Source: Pandoraea anhela
GTDB lineage: Bacteria; Pseudomonadota; Gammaproteobacteria; Burkholderiales; Burkholderiaceae
Direction: 5' to 3'
DNA: 64,000 nt
NCBI RefSeq assembly: GCF_902459655.1
Contig: NZ_CABPSB010000002.1
Coordinates: forward strand, 1 to 64,000
The notes beneath the pieces are model-generated. The model did not search any database and was not told the DNA's origin. It saw nothing but the letters and a program-made list of their open reading frames with translations. A program made the translations under genes and the position numbers. This document shows, one piece after another, positions 7,660 to 18,746 of this stretch (positions within the stretch are counted from its first letter, which is position 1; every line of letters starts with the position of its first letter).

Positions 7660-8217
7660 TTACTCCAATATGAAGGAGTCGAGGAACTGATCGACCTGTT
7701 CTTTCGTTGGGGGCTTTGTCGCCATCACGACAACCTGATAGACGTGATTGCCGCGCCCGACGAAACGCGCGGTCACGAAGCGCTCGGCCCGCTCGCCCCG
7801 CTCGTCCCTCCCGCCCGCCGCGCCTTGCGCGGAGATCGCCTGCCCGGGGAGTGCGGGCGCGTCGCCCGCCTGACGCACCATCACCTGCGACGGCACAGCG
7901 GCGCTCTCGTTCACATTGGCGAGCAAGCCTTGCCGGAGTTCGTCGACGACCGTCTGGCGCAGCGTGGCGTCGTCGTTCGGCAGCGTGACCACGCCGACGG
8001 CGAAGAGCGCAGCATCCACGCGGGCGGCTTGCATCCGCATGGGCAGCGGCCCGGACGCGAACTTCACTTCGCGTTCGTCCTGCGTGGGCTTGGCGGGATA
8101 GGTCACGGCATACGCGCCGTCCTTATCGTGAACCTCGCGCCAATCGTAGCGAGGAGAACAGGCGGCAAGCAGGGCAGTTGCGGCAAGCATTACGCAGGCA
8201 CGGACAACGCGATTCAT
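7660..8217 (-). CDS. Predicted lipoprotein of unknown function
   Basis: The 185-residue product starts with a signal peptide ending in a lipobox, LLAACS, so Cys20 would be lipidated and the protein anchored to a membrane facing the periplasm. The mature part contains YAVTYPAKPTQDEREVKF and ends in PPTKEQVDQFLDSFILE, a pattern seen in small periplasmic proteins of Burkholderiales. The tail PTKEQVDQFLDSF is typical of stress-type domains that compare a substrate before and after binding, but I cannot assign a function. It is transcribed divergently from the thioredoxin-fold gene that starts near 8304. Confidence 0.7.
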   Translation of the reverse strand: MNRVVRACVMLAATALLAACSPRYDWREVHDKDGAYAVTYPAKPTQDEREVKFASGPLPMRMQAARVDAALFAVGVVTLPNDDATLRQTVVDELRQGLLANVNESAAVPSQVMVRQAGDAPALPGQAISAQGAAGGRDERGERAERFVTARFVGRGNHVYQVVVMATKPPTKEQVDQFLDSFILE

Positions 8218-8303
8218 GGCGATGGACGGAGGTCGGAGATGTGAAGGGCCTCATTATCCGCCAGGCGTCGCCGCAGGGAAAACGCGTCGGAGCGGATCCC
8301 GGT

Positions 8304-9233
8304 ATGATCGACGCCATGAAATCCTTCCCCGCCCGCCTTAGCCGCTCGTCGCCATTACCGGTCATGCGTCATGCGAGGACCGAGTGGCCGTGGACCGCCC
8401 GCCGGCTCACACGCTTTGCTGCGGTGGCTTGGCGCGACATTGGCTCGCGTGTTCGCCTGTCCGGTTCGGTATCGCAGACGTCCGTAAAGGCGCTCGTCAT
8501 AATCGCCTCGGCGTTCGTTGCATGCATTGCAAGCGTCGCGATCGCCGCGCCGCCGTCCGGCGCCGGGACGGCGATGGGCGGCTCGAACGTCGGTGCCGAG
8601 GTCGGCAATGGCATGAGTGGCATGGATGGCATGGGTAGCGTGGGTCGGATTGGCAGCATTGGCAGCATTGGCGGCGGTGACAACGCCGGCACAACGGCGA
8701 ACCTCACCGCTGCCGTGCCATCCGGGCTTGAACTGGCGCAGGCCACCGGCGTCACGTATCCGCGTGAAGGCGCGGGCGCACCGGTGCCACCCGACAGCAG
8801 GAGCGCGACGCGGCAACCCGCAGCCGTGCCGCTCGCCACGGACTTCGCGGCACACGCGCGTCGGGCCGCCTCGCTCGACGCGCCGTTGATCGTGCTGGTG
8901 TCGTTGCGCGACTGCGTCTATTGCGGCCCGATCCGTCAACGCGAACTCGCACCGCTGGTGCGCAGCGGCAAGTACGAGGTGCGCGAGATCGGCATGGACA
9001 GCACAACGCCGGTGCGCGACTTCGACGGGGCGACGACCACGGGCGTCGCCTGGGCACGCGCACACGGCGTCAAGGTATCGCCGACTGTTTTGTTCCTCGA
9101 CACGAACGGCCGCCCCGTCGCCGACCCGCTGATCGGCGCTGGCCTGCCGGACTTCTACGGCGCCTATCTCGACGACGCCATCGCCCATGGCCGCGCCCGT
9201 CTGCCCACGGGGAGCGCAACCACGACACGCTGA
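8304..9233 (+). CDS. Membrane-anchored thioredoxin-fold protein with CVYC motif
   Basis: The C-terminal 130 residues form a thioredoxin-like domain with the redox motif CVYC (in LVSLRDCVYCGPIRQREL) and the cis-proline loop VSPTVLFLD. One hydrophobic segment (ALVIIASAFVACIASVAIA) precedes a Gly/Met-rich linker and the domain, so the domain should face the periplasm. It resembles SoxW/thioredoxin-like proteins that reduce disulfides. The start is uncertain: ATG 8304 and 8316 are both possible, a TATGAT box overlaps the first, and the roughly 60 residues before the membrane segment are unusually Arg-rich. A second thioredoxin gene follows 58 bp downstream. Confidence 0.7.
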   Translation: MIDAMKSFPARLSRSSPLPVMRHARTEWPWTARRLTRFAAVAWRDIGSRVRLSGSVSQTSVKALVIIASAFVACIASVAIAAPPSGAGTAMGGSNVGAEVGNGMSGMDGMGSVGRIGSIGSIGGGDNAGTTANLTAAVPSGLELAQATGVTYPREGAGAPVPPDSRSATRQPAAVPLATDFAAHARRAASLDAPLIVLVSLRDCVYCGPIRQRELAPLVRSGKYEVREIGMDSTTPVRDFDGATTTGVAWARAHGVKVSPTVLFLDTNGRPVADPLIGAGLPDFYGAYLDDAIAHGRARLPTGSATTTR

Positions 9234-9291
9234 GATTCAGAGTAGAATCGACGTCGATCCGTCCTCCCGCAATCCATCACTCGGCTGTGTC

Positions 9292-9816
9292 ATGAGCGCT
9301 ACGACCTCCCGCAAGTCTCCTCTCGGCAAGATCATCGCGATTGCGATCGTCGCCGCCGTGGCCATCGCCGCCTACTTCACCTTCGCCGGACAGAAGCGCG
9401 CCCCTGACGCCACTTTCACATTGCTCTCGGGCCAGAAACTCGGCACCGAGCAACTCAAGGGCAAGGTCTATCTGGTCAACTTCTGGGCGACGAGCTGCGT
9501 CACGTGCATGAAGGAAATGCCGACGATGGTGAAGACGTACGAGAAGTACAAGGATCAGGGGCTGGAATTCGTCGCCGTGGCGATGAGCTACGATCCGCCG
9601 ATGTACGTGATGAATTACGCACAGACGCGTCAGTTGCCCTTCAAGGTGGCGATGGACTCGGACGGCAGCGTCGCCAAGCAATACGGCAACGTGCAACTCA
9701 CGCCGACGACCTTCGTCGTGGACCGTAACGGCAAGGTGCTCAAGCAGTACGTGGGCGAGCCGGAGTACGCCGAGCTGAACAAGCTCATCGAGACGGCGCT
9801 GGCCAAGCAGGCCTGA
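9292..9816 (+). CDS. TlpA-family thiol-disulfide oxidoreductase
   Basis: The 174-residue protein has an N-terminal membrane anchor (KIIAIAIVAAVAIAAYF) and a periplasmic TlpA/ResA-like thioredoxin domain. The redox pair is in NFWATSCVTCMKEMP (CVTC) and the cis-proline loop is LTPTTFVVDRNG. The family typically reduces cysteines in apocytochrome c or other periplasmic thiols; the substrate here is unknown. ATG 9292 is the start because the anchor follows at the normal distance; the longer frame upstream overlaps the previous gene. It probably forms a functional pair with the preceding thioredoxin-fold gene. Confidence 0.85.
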   Translation: MSATTSRKSPLGKIIAIAIVAAVAIAAYFTFAGQKRAPDATFTLLSGQKLGTEQLKGKVYLVNFWATSCVTCMKEMPTMVKTYEKYKDQGLEFVAVAMSYDPPMYVMNYAQTRQLPFKVAMDSDGSVAKQYGNVQLTPTTFVVDRNGKVLKQYVGEPEYAELNKLIETALAKQA

Positions 9817-9905
9817 CGCACCGCGATCGCGACGCTATCGCCCACCGTAGCCCCGCCATACCGCCACCAGGCATCGTCATGCCCCGAACAGAAAAACGCC
9901 CTGCG

Positions 9906-9970
9906 TGAACTGCACCCCAGAAGTTGGATGTAACGCCAATCTTCCGGGTGTTTTTCATGACGAAGTCAGA
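9906..9970 (+). mobile_element. Possible solitary left end of an IS3-type (IS150-like) element
   Basis: TGAACTGCACCCCAGAAGTTGG followed about 25 bp later by CTTCCGGGTGTTTTTCATGACGAAG looks like the left terminus of an IS150-group element plus the first codons of its orfA (MTK). No transposase reading frame continues. The rest of the spacer 9817-10190 contains nothing I can identify. Confidence 0.35.
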
Positions 9971-10190
9971 CGCATTAAGCAGCGGCACGACATCGCACGC
10001 AATCGAAAACTCCGCGCCAAAAAAGCAAAGCATTTTCCCAATATCCGTCAGTCACGCAGCATGCGTTCGCCGCCAAACGCACGTGGATAAACCGCGTCGC
10101 GAATGCGCGTCAAAATGCCGCAATCTCCCCCCCGATCGCGTCACGGCATTCCTCGCAGAATCCACATCACTCTCCCTCTTTTGAAGGTGC

Positions 10191-10928
10191 ATGATGTGCG
10201 AGACAAAACTCCCTGCGGTGCCGGCCTCTGCGCGACGCAAATTTCTTCGAGGCTCCGGCGCGCTCGCGGCCGCCGTCACGGGACTGACCAGCGGTGCTGC
10301 CGTCCCGGCCTTCGCCACCCAACCGCCCAAGCCCCACAACGTTGTCACACCGGACGACGCCATCGCACGATTGATGCAAGGCAATGCACGATATGTCGCC
10401 GGACTCATGCGTCGCCATGATTTCGCATCGGAGCGGGAAACGCTCTCGGAAGGACAAAACCCTTACGCGGCATTGCTCAGTTGCGCGGATTCGCGCGTCG
10501 CACCGGAGTTTGCGTTCGACAGCGTGCGCGGCGACCTGTTTACCACACGTGTGGCGGGCAATATCGCCAGCGAGGAAGTGACGGGCAGCCTCGAATACGC
10601 TGTCAGCGTTCTCAAGGTGCCACTCATTCTCGTGTTGGGCCATGACAAATGCGGTGCGATCGATGCGGCCCTCGGCGCGTATGCGAAAGGCACGATGTAT
10701 CCCGGCAGCATTCAGTCGCTCGTACAGCGCATCAAGCCCTCGGTGAAGAAGATCGACCGCACCGGCCCCGACCCGCTGGATGCGGCCATCGCACAGAACG
10801 TGCTGGACAACGTGAGCGCCTTGCGCGAGACGTCCGCCATCTTGCGGGAGAGCGAAACGAAAGGGACGTTGAAGATCGTGGGTGGCATGTACCGCCTCGC
10901 CAGCGGCAAGGTCGAGCTGATCGGATGA
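10191..10928 (+). CDS. Periplasmic beta-type carbonic anhydrase with Tat signal
   Basis: This 245-residue enzyme interconverts CO2 and bicarbonate. The zinc ligands of the beta class are visible: Cys98 in SCADSR, with Asp100 and Arg102, then His151 and Cys154 in GHDKCGA. The N terminus has a twin-arginine signal (ARRKFLRGSGALAAAV) followed by a cleavage-like AFA, so the folded enzyme should be exported by Tat to the periplasm. Most beta enzymes are cytoplasmic, which makes the export signal notable. GAAGG lies upstream of two adjacent ATG codons; the second has the better spacing. The flanking genes give no operon context. Confidence 0.9.
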   Translation: MMCETKLPAVPASARRKFLRGSGALAAAVTGLTSGAAVPAFATQPPKPHNVVTPDDAIARLMQGNARYVAGLMRRHDFASERETLSEGQNPYAALLSCADSRVAPEFAFDSVRGDLFTTRVAGNIASEEVTGSLEYAVSVLKVPLILVLGHDKCGAIDAALGAYAKGTMYPGSIQSLVQRIKPSVKKIDRTGPDPLDAAIAQNVLDNVSALRETSAILRESETKGTLKIVGGMYRLASGKVELIG

Positions 10929-10968
10929 GGGGGTCGGCGGCCGATGCACCGGTCATCGGCCGCTGTGA

Positions 10969-12320
<1,352 letters not shown>

Positions 12321-12324
<4 letters not shown>

Positions 12325-14312
12325 GCGATTGTCGCGCCGGCGCGTTGCACGCGGCGCAGCGTCACGAGAAATTCTGCGCCACCGCCCGGAACGTTGCGCG
12401 CGACCAGCTGGCCACCGTTCTCCTGTGCGATGGACGACGAAATTGCGAGTCCGAGCCCCATGCCCTGACCGCCCTCCTTGGTGCTGAAAAACGGCTCGAA
12501 CAGACGCGGCATATGCGCCGACGAAATCCCCGGCCCGTTGTCGCGCACGTAAATGCGCACCCACAGGTCGTCCGCATCCACATCGATCCAGATCGACGGC
12601 GAGGCTTGCGCGCCGACGGCGCCCGAGACCGCGTCGATCGCGTTACCCACCAGATTGATCAGCACTTGCTCGAGGCGCAGCCCTTCGCAGGCGACCTGCA
12701 CGTCCTCGCGGGCGTTGGCGAACGTCGTGCTCACATGGATGCCGGCAAGGCGTCCGCGCAACAGCATCAGCGTGTTGTCGAGCGCGCGACGCACCGACGC
12801 CTCCATATCGCCACGACGCGCACGTCCGGCAAAAAGCCGCAACTGGCCGGTGATCTTGCCCATGCGGTCTGTGAGCGACGCAATGGCTTCGAGGTTCTCC
12901 TGCGCCGCGTCATACTCCCGGCGCTCCAGCAGCACACGCGTGTTGTCCGAGAAACTGCGCAGCGCCGAGAGCGGCTGGTTCAGTTCGTGCGTGATGCCGG
13001 CGGCCATCTGGCCGAGCGCCACGAGTTTCGAGGCCTGCACGAGTTCGCTCTGCGCCTCGCGCAACTCATGTTCGGTGCGCGAGCGCTCCTGCACTTCGGT
13101 TTGCAGACGCTCGTTCGCCGATTGCAGATCGGCCGTGCGCTCGGCCACGCGCTCGCCCAGTTCGGCGTACGCGGACTGCAACAACTCGCGGCTCTTGAGC
13201 ATGTCGCGCACTCGCTGACGCCGCTGATTCCACGCCACGCCGAGCAGGCAGGTGAAGGCCGCGAGACACGCCGCCGCCACCGCCGCGATCCGTGCGTTGG
13301 CGATCACCTGATCGAGCGGGGCGAAGTACATGAGCGTCCAGTCCGGCTCGCCCAGCTTGCGCTGCACGGCGAGAAAGCGCCGGGTCTTGCCCGAGCCGCG
13401 ACCTGCGCTCATGTCCCGAACCGTGACGACTTCGCCGTCGGCATCGAGCCGCTCGTCCTCGCTCCACGCGAGCGGCGTCACGTTCTGGTTGTAATACTGA
13501 CGCGTGCTGTCGAGCGCCGCCTTCACATCCGGGGCGAGCGGCGTGAGCGAGCGATACTGCCAGCGCGGCTCGGACGACAGGAAGATCACGCCATGATCGT
13601 CGGCGACGACCACAGGCTCGGAGGCATCGGCCCCGGCGCGCTGAAACCACTCCAGATTCAACTTCACCACGACCACGCCATGGATCTTGCCGTCGACCAG
13701 AATCGGCTGGGAGACGAAATACCCCGGCTCGCCGGAAGTCGTGCCCACACCATAGAAGCGGCCGAAGGCGCCCTTGATGGCGTCGATGAAATACGGACGG
13801 AAGCGATACTCCTGCCCGACGAACGTGGCCTTCTCACGCCAGTTGCTGGCGGCGAGCGCGAGCCCGTTGGCATCGATGACATACGCCGCCGACGCCTTGG
13901 CGCGCTGGTTCACGTCGAACAGATAATCGTTGGCCCGCTGCACCACGGCCTTGTTCCTGGGATCGAGCAGCAGATCATGCACATAGGGATGCAGCGAGAG
14001 CAGATACGGCAGGAATTCGTAGCGATCGACGGTGCTGCGCAGGCTGCCGGCGTAGCGCTCCACGCGGGCCCCGGCGTTGACGCGCAAATCGGCCACGCCG
14101 CGCTGCCAGCTCAGGGCGTACGTCAACCAGCAGAACAGGACACTCGCCAGCAACATGACGACGATCCATGACCAACGGCGCATCGGGACAGTCCTCTCGA
14201 AATCGATGGGGACTTCGTCGCGCCGGGGGTCCGCTGCGCTCGCGGGCGACGCGGCCCCTTGCGGGGTGTCGCTCGAACGGGCGCGGATCACGTTGTCGTG
14301 CAGGGTGGCCAT
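12321..14312 (-). CDS. C4-dicarboxylate sensor histidine kinase DctB
   Basis: This 663-residue membrane kinase has a transmembrane segment (WSWIVVMLLASVLFCWLTYAL), a large periplasmic double-Cache-like sensor region with FRPYFIDAIKGAFGRFYGVG, a second membrane segment (IAAVAAACLAAFTCLLGVAW), a coiled-coil region and the catalytic core. The phospho-accepting His lies in AAGITHELNQPLSALR; the N box is LINLVGNAIDAV and the G box DNGPGIS. It senses C4-dicarboxylates and phosphorylates DctD, whose start overlaps its stop. ATG 14312 is my choice; the ATG before the first membrane segment (MRRWSW) is an alternative. Confidence 0.9.
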
Positions 14313-14559
14313 TGGGGCGTGAGTCAGGAAATACGCCTTGTTGACGTCGTTTGCCGGTCCGTACGATGGCGGCAGGCGGCGCGTGGGCACCGCCTGTCGG
14401 CATCGCCAAACCATTGCGTATCCACTGGATCAAGGACCACCGGGCGGCGAAGCTCAGGCGCTATTGTGCCTGTGCCGCGCCGCCCGGTGGCGAACGGTAC
14501 TTTGGCGGGGGCCGCGGCGGTGTCATGCGAGACCGGGCCGCTGCCCCTGCCACGGGCCG

Positions 14560-15846
14560 TCAGGCCAGCTCGGGACCTTGCTTGCCCGACATGGCGTCGG
14601 CGAGCTTCTTGCGGTCCAGTTCCTTTTCCCAGGCCGACACGACAATGGTCGCCACACCGTTGCCGACGATGTTCGTCAGCGCACGGCATTCGCTCATGAA
14701 GCGGTCGATACCGAGAATCAGCACCATCCCGGCAACCGGAATCGTCGGGATCACGGCCAGCGTGGCGGCCAGCGTGATGAAGCCCGCGCCGGTCACGCCC
14801 GAAGCGCCCTTCGAGGTGAGCATCGCCACGGCGAGCAGCGTGAGCTGCTGGCCCCAGGTCAGGTCGATGTTCGTCGCCTGTGCGATGAACAGCACGGCCA
14901 TCGTCATGTAGATGTTGGTGCCGTCGAGGTTGAACGAGTAACCGGTCGGGATCACGAGACCCACCACCGACTTCGAGCAACCGGCCTTTTCCATCTTTTC
15001 CATCAGGTGCGGCAGCGCGGCTTCCGACGAGCTGGTACCCAGCACGATCAGCAGTTCTTCCTTGATGTAGGCGAGGAAGCGGAAGATCGAGAAGCCCGTG
15101 AACTTGGCGATCAGACCCAGCACGACGATCACGAACAGGAACGACGTCAGGTAGAACGTGCCCATGAGCTTGGCCAGCGGCACCAGCGAGGCGATACCGT
15201 ACTTGCCGATGGTGAAGGCCATGGCGCCGAAGGCACCCAGCGGCGCCACCTTGGTGATGATGTGCACCACGCGGAAAAGCACGCCCGACACGCTGTCGAT
15301 CCAGCTCGTCACCACGCGGCCACGCTCGCCGATCGCGCCCAGTGCGGCGCCGAACAGGATAGCGATCACGAGGATCTGAAGGATTTCACCCTTGGCGAAC
15401 GCATCGGTGATCGTGTTCGGAATCAGGTGCAGCAGGAAGTCGGTGAACGTGTCGCCGTGCGCGGCCTTCGCGGCGTAGCCCGCGATTGCCTTCGGGTCGA
15501 GCGAGTTGATATCGACGTTGAAGCCGGCGCCCGGCTTCAGGATGTGCGTGGCGACGAGACCGATCACCAATGCCAGCGTCGATACGACTTCGAAGTAGAT
15601 CAGCGCCTTGCCGCCCACGCGGCCGACCTTCTTCATGTCTTCCATGCCGGCGATACCGGTCACGACCGTGCAGAAGATCACCGGACCGATGATCATCTTG
15701 ATGAGCTTGATGAACGCGTCACCGAGCGGCTTCATCTCGACGGCGAGATCGGGCTTGAAGTGCCCGAGCAAAATACCGATGACGATGGCAAACAGCACCT
15801 GCACGTACAGGATGCGGTAAAAAGGTTTTTTGGTCTGGGTTTGCAT
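14560..15846 (-). CDS. C4-dicarboxylate:proton/sodium symporter DctA
   Basis: The 428-residue integral membrane protein belongs to the DAACS family and imports succinate, malate and fumarate. Family landmarks are [22 protein letters not shown], the serine-rich hairpin region [18 protein letters not shown], and [15 protein letters not shown] followed by [12 protein letters not shown], which form the substrate and cation site. Its length is normal. It lies 248 bp upstream of dctB and 44 bp downstream of the ABC ATPase gene, all on the minus strand, which fits dctA-dctB-dctD order in transcription. Confidence 0.95.
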   Translation of the reverse strand: MQTQTKKPFYRILYVQVLFAIVIGILLGHFKPDLAVEMKPLGDAFIKLIKMIIGPVIFCTVVTGIAGMEDMKKVGRVGGKALIYFEVVSTLALVIGLVATHILKPGAGFNVDINSLDPKAIAGYAAKAAHGDTFTDFLLHLIPNTITDAFAKGEILQILVIAILFGAALGAIGERGRVVTSWIDSVSGVLFRVVHIITKVAPLGAFGAMAFTIGKYGIASLVPLAKLMGTFYLTSFLFVIVVLGLIAKFTGFSIFRFLAYIKEELLIVLGTSSSEAALPHLMEKMEKAGCSKSVVGLVIPTGYSFNLDGTNIYMTMAVLFIAQATNIDLTWGQQLTLLAVAMLTSKGASGVTGAGFITLAATLAVIPTIPVAGMVLILGIDRFMSECRALTNIVGNGVATIVVSAWEKELDRKKLADAMSGKQGPELA

Positions 15847-15890
15847 GTTGTTTCCTCTTCAGGCGGCGGGGCAAGCCACCACCCTTGTTA

Positions 15891-16685
15891 TCAATCCGCG
15901 GTGACCCCGCGAATCTCGCTTTGCGCGAAGCGCATTTGCTCCTCCATCACCATCTGGGCCAGCGCCTTCTTCAGTTCATTGAATTCGCTGCCTGCCGTGT
16001 CGCGCGGACGGGGGAGGTCGATGACCACGTCCCGCTTGACCGTGCCCGGCCGGTACGTCATGACGACGACCCGGTCGGCCAGATAGATCGACTCCTCGAT
16101 GCTGTGTGTGACGAAAATGATCGTCTTCTTGAATTCCTCCCAAATGCGCAGCAGCTCGTCCTGCAACGTGCGACGCGTCAGGGCGTCGAGCGCGCCGAAC
16201 GGCTCGTCCATGAGCATGATCGGGCTATCGAGCGCCAGCACGCGGGCAATCGCCACGCGCTGACGCATGCCACCCGACAGATCGCGCGGAAAGCGGTCGC
16301 GAAATTCGCGCAGGTTGAGCTTGCCGAGCAGCAGGTCCACGCGCTCGTTGATCTCGGCGCGCTTCATTCCCTTGATTTCCAGCCCAAAGGCGATGTTCTG
16401 CACCACCGTCATCCACGGAAACAGCGCGTACTCCTGGAACACCATGCCGCGATCCGGACCGGGTTCGGCCGCCGCACCCGCACGACCATCGATACGGATG
16501 GCGCCCGACGTCGGTTGCACGAAGCCCGCGAGCGCGTTGAGCAGCGTCGACTTGCCGCAGCCGGACGGGCCGAGCAGGCAGACGAACTCACCCGCGTCGA
16601 TGCTCAGGTCGATGTCCTTGAGAGCATCGACGACACCGCCGGGCACAGGGAACTGTTTGTTGACTTGGTCGATTTGAATCAGCAT
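15891..16685 (-). CDS. TauB/SsuB-type ABC transporter ATPase
   Basis: This 264-residue ATPase powers an importer of the nitrate/sulfonate/taurine class. Visible motifs are Walker A GPSGCGKST, Q-loop VFQEYALFPW, signature LSGGMRQRVAIARVLA, Walker B IMLMDEPFGALD and the switch His in FVTHSIEES. ATG 16683-16685 is used; a longer frame overlaps the permease gene and adds no domain. It is the third gene of a binding protein, permease, ATPase operon transcribed on the minus strand, separated from the permease by 19 bp. The substrate cannot be read from the ATPase. Confidence 0.9.
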   Translation of the reverse strand: MLIQIDQVNKQFPVPGGVVDALKDIDLSIDAGEFVCLLGPSGCGKSTLLNALAGFVQPTSGAIRIDGRAGAAAEPGPDRGMVFQEYALFPWMTVVQNIAFGLEIKGMKRAEINERVDLLLGKLNLREFRDRFPRDLSGGMRQRVAIARVLALDSPIMLMDEPFGALDALTRRTLQDELLRIWEEFKKTIIFVTHSIEESIYLADRVVVMTYRPGTVKRDVVIDLPRPRDTAGSEFNELKKALAQMVMEEQMRFAQSEIRGVTAD

Positions 16686-16704
16686 GTCGATCGTCTCCCT
16701 CGCC

Positions 16705-17541
16705 TTACTTGGTTTCCAGACCACGGTGCCACTTGAGCAGGTGGTTGTTGAGACGATCCATGCCGAGGTCGATCACCAGACCGAGCAGACCGATGGTCAG
16801 CATGCCGGCGATGATCTTGTCGGACCACATGTATTCGCGCGCTTCCAGAATGCGGTAGCCCAGACCATTGTTCACGGCGATCATCTCGGCCACGATCACC
16901 ACGATGAACGCGGTGCCGATACCGATACGCACGCCCGACAGAATGTAGGGTGTGGCCGCCGGCAGAATCACGCGGCGGAAGATCGTGAGCTGACCGGCGC
17001 CGAGGTTGCGCGCGGCACGCAGGTAGATACCGTCGACGTGACGCACGCCGGCGATGGTGTTCATCAGCACTGGGAAGAACGCGCCCAGGGCGATGAGGAA
17101 AAACGCGGGGGGATTGCCCAGACCGAACCACAGGATGGCCAGCGGAATGTATGCGATCGGGGGAATCGGACGCACCACCTGCACCAGCGGATTGAACAGA
17201 CCGTAGACGCGGGTGCTCGTGCCCATGAGCAAGCCGAGCGGCAACGCGATGCCCGCGCCCACGAGGAACCCCATCACCACGCGATACAAACTGTGCGTGG
17301 CGTCCATGAGCAACTCGCTCGACTGCAGCCATGCATGGAAACCGTCGGCCATCGCGACGGTCGGTTTGAGGTATTGCCACCACTTGGCCACGACCGCGAC
17401 CGGCGACGGAAGAATGATCGGGTTGATCCAGCCGAGGCCGGTGACGATCTGCCAGATCACCACGACCGCGACCGGAATCAGCACGCCGCGCAGCAGGCGC
17501 GCGGGGCGAGAGACCCCCGAATTGGGAAGAACTGCGGACAT
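16705..17541 (-). CDS. TauC/SsuC-type ABC transporter permease
   Basis: The 278-residue protein has about six membrane segments and the cytoplasmic EAA-type loop that contacts the ATPase (AARNLGAGQLTIFRRVILPAA). It matches permeases of the nitrate/sulfonate/taurine family (PIPPIAYIPLAILWFGLG). ATG 17539-17541 follows the binding-protein stop by 14 bp, so the genes are one operon. Longer upstream frames are only overlap with the previous gene. It forms the membrane channel of the importer; substrate unknown. Confidence 0.9.
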   Translation of the reverse strand: MSAVLPNSGVSRPARLLRGVLIPVAVVVIWQIVTGLGWINPIILPSPVAVVAKWWQYLKPTVAMADGFHAWLQSSELLMDATHSLYRVVMGFLVGAGIALPLGLLMGTSTRVYGLFNPLVQVVRPIPPIAYIPLAILWFGLGNPPAFFLIALGAFFPVLMNTIAGVRHVDGIYLRAARNLGAGQLTIFRRVILPAATPYILSGVRIGIGTAFIVVIVAEMIAVNNGLGYRILEAREYMWSDKIIAGMLTIGLLGLVIDLGMDRLNNHLLKWHRGLETK

Positions 17542-17555
17542 CCGTTCGCCTCGCC

Positions 17556-18524
17556 TTACTTGATGTTCAGCTTGGTCTTCGCCTTGGCGAGCAGGTCGAG
17601 CTTGACCCAGTCCTCGGCCTTCGGCACCGGATCCTGCAACTTGCCCACGCCGTACTTCTTCATCAGGTCGGTGGTGAGTTGCACGTGGGAGAGGCTCAGG
17701 TCGTAGCTGTAGGGCGAGTTGCCGATAGCGTCCGTGAAATCCTGCTCGGTGATCTGGTTCTTGAACATGTCCTCGCGAACGAACTTCTCGGCCGCCTTCG
17801 GGTTCTTGATGAAGTAGTCGGTCGCTTCGACGAACGCATACATGAGGCGTTGCGCCACGTCCGGCTTCTCCTTGTAGAGCTTCTCCGTGATCACGAGCGC
17901 GCGCACCGGCTCGCCGATCGGCGTGTCGTACGGCTTGAGGACTTCGACACCGAAGCCTTTGTTGATGGATTGCGACGCTTGCGGCTCGGACTGGCACATC
18001 GCGTCGATGCTACCGGCGGCGAGCGCCTGATTCAGATCGGCGAAAGCCATGAACATGATCTGCACGTCCTTGCCCGGCTGATCCGACCAGGTCAGACCGG
18101 CCTTCGCCAGTTCCGCGTACAGAATCAGTTCCTGAGCGCCGCCACGGGCGACACCGACCTTCTTGCCCTTGAGATCGGCCACCTTCGCGATCGGCAGACC
18201 CTTCTTCGCCACGAGACGCACACCCCCCTTGGCGAAACCGGCCACGGCATAGATCGGTGCGCCCTGCGCACGACCTGCGATCGCGGCGTCAAGCGCGCTT
18301 GCCGACACGTCGATCTGCCCCGCAACGATCGCCGGCATGATGTCCACTCCCTTGGCGAACATGCGCTCTTCGATCTTCAGGCCGTACTTCGGCCCGATCA
18401 CTTTCATGTACGACACAGCACCGTAGTGGGCGAACTTCAGATTCCCCAAACGCACCAGATCGTCGGCAAAAGCGTGTAGCGAGGCCGCACACAGCGCAGC
18501 GGCGGCAAGACATTGCTTGAACAT
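17556..18524 (-). CDS. NitT/TauT-type ABC transporter substrate-binding protein
   Basis: The 322-residue protein has a clear Sec signal peptide (FKQCLAAAALCAASLHAFADD) and an NMT1/ThiY-like periplasmic binding fold, with FAHYGAVSYMKVIGPKYGLK, AGQIDVSASALDAAIAGR and KGKKVGVARGGAQELI. It delivers a small, probably organic, anion to the permease encoded downstream. The family covers sulfonates, nitrate, pyrimidine precursors and aromatic acids, and I cannot decide among them. It is the first gene of the transporter operon; inverted repeats upstream at 18681-18746 suggest regulation. Confidence 0.85.
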   Translation of the reverse strand: MFKQCLAAAALCAASLHAFADDLVRLGNLKFAHYGAVSYMKVIGPKYGLKIEERMFAKGVDIMPAIVAGQIDVSASALDAAIAGRAQGAPIYAVAGFAKGGVRLVAKKGLPIAKVADLKGKKVGVARGGAQELILYAELAKAGLTWSDQPGKDVQIMFMAFADLNQALAAGSIDAMCQSEPQASQSINKGFGVEVLKPYDTPIGEPVRALVITEKLYKEKPDVAQRLMYAFVEATDYFIKNPKAAEKFVREDMFKNQITEQDFTDAIGNSPYSYDLSLSHVQLTTDLMKKYGVGKLQDPVPKAEDWVKLDLLAKAKTKLNIK

Positions 18525-18680
18525 AAGGTCTCCTCTCTCTTATTAGAACGGCTTGCTCTGGGTTTCCGGATTCCTGAAGGGGATTCGGACGTCCCGGCAG
18601 CACGCGCGTTAGAAAGCAATACTTATGCCAACGATGCAAGTCTTTGATTTTATTGTGGGAAGCTGTGGAAAACCCGATGT

Positions 18681-18746
18681 CTGGTTATACAAGAAACCAG
18701 AAAATGGCCCTTGAATGTTTCTGGATTTCCGGAAAATCCGGGGAAA
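18681..18746 (-). promoter_or_regulatory. Candidate promoter/operator region of the ABC importer operon
   Basis: CTGGTT and AACCAG form an inverted repeat at 18681-18700 that contains TATAAC on the minus strand, a plausible -10. Upstream of it at 18723-18739 is GGATTTCCGGAAAATCC, a near-perfect palindrome. No good -35 is visible, which fits activator dependence. The remainder of 18525-18933 holds no recognisable gene. Confidence 0.4.

Noticed and set aside
12345-14171. A 608-codon frame antisense to dctB
   Set aside because: Composition is biased to Arg and His as expected for the complement of high-GC coding DNA; dctB is well supported.
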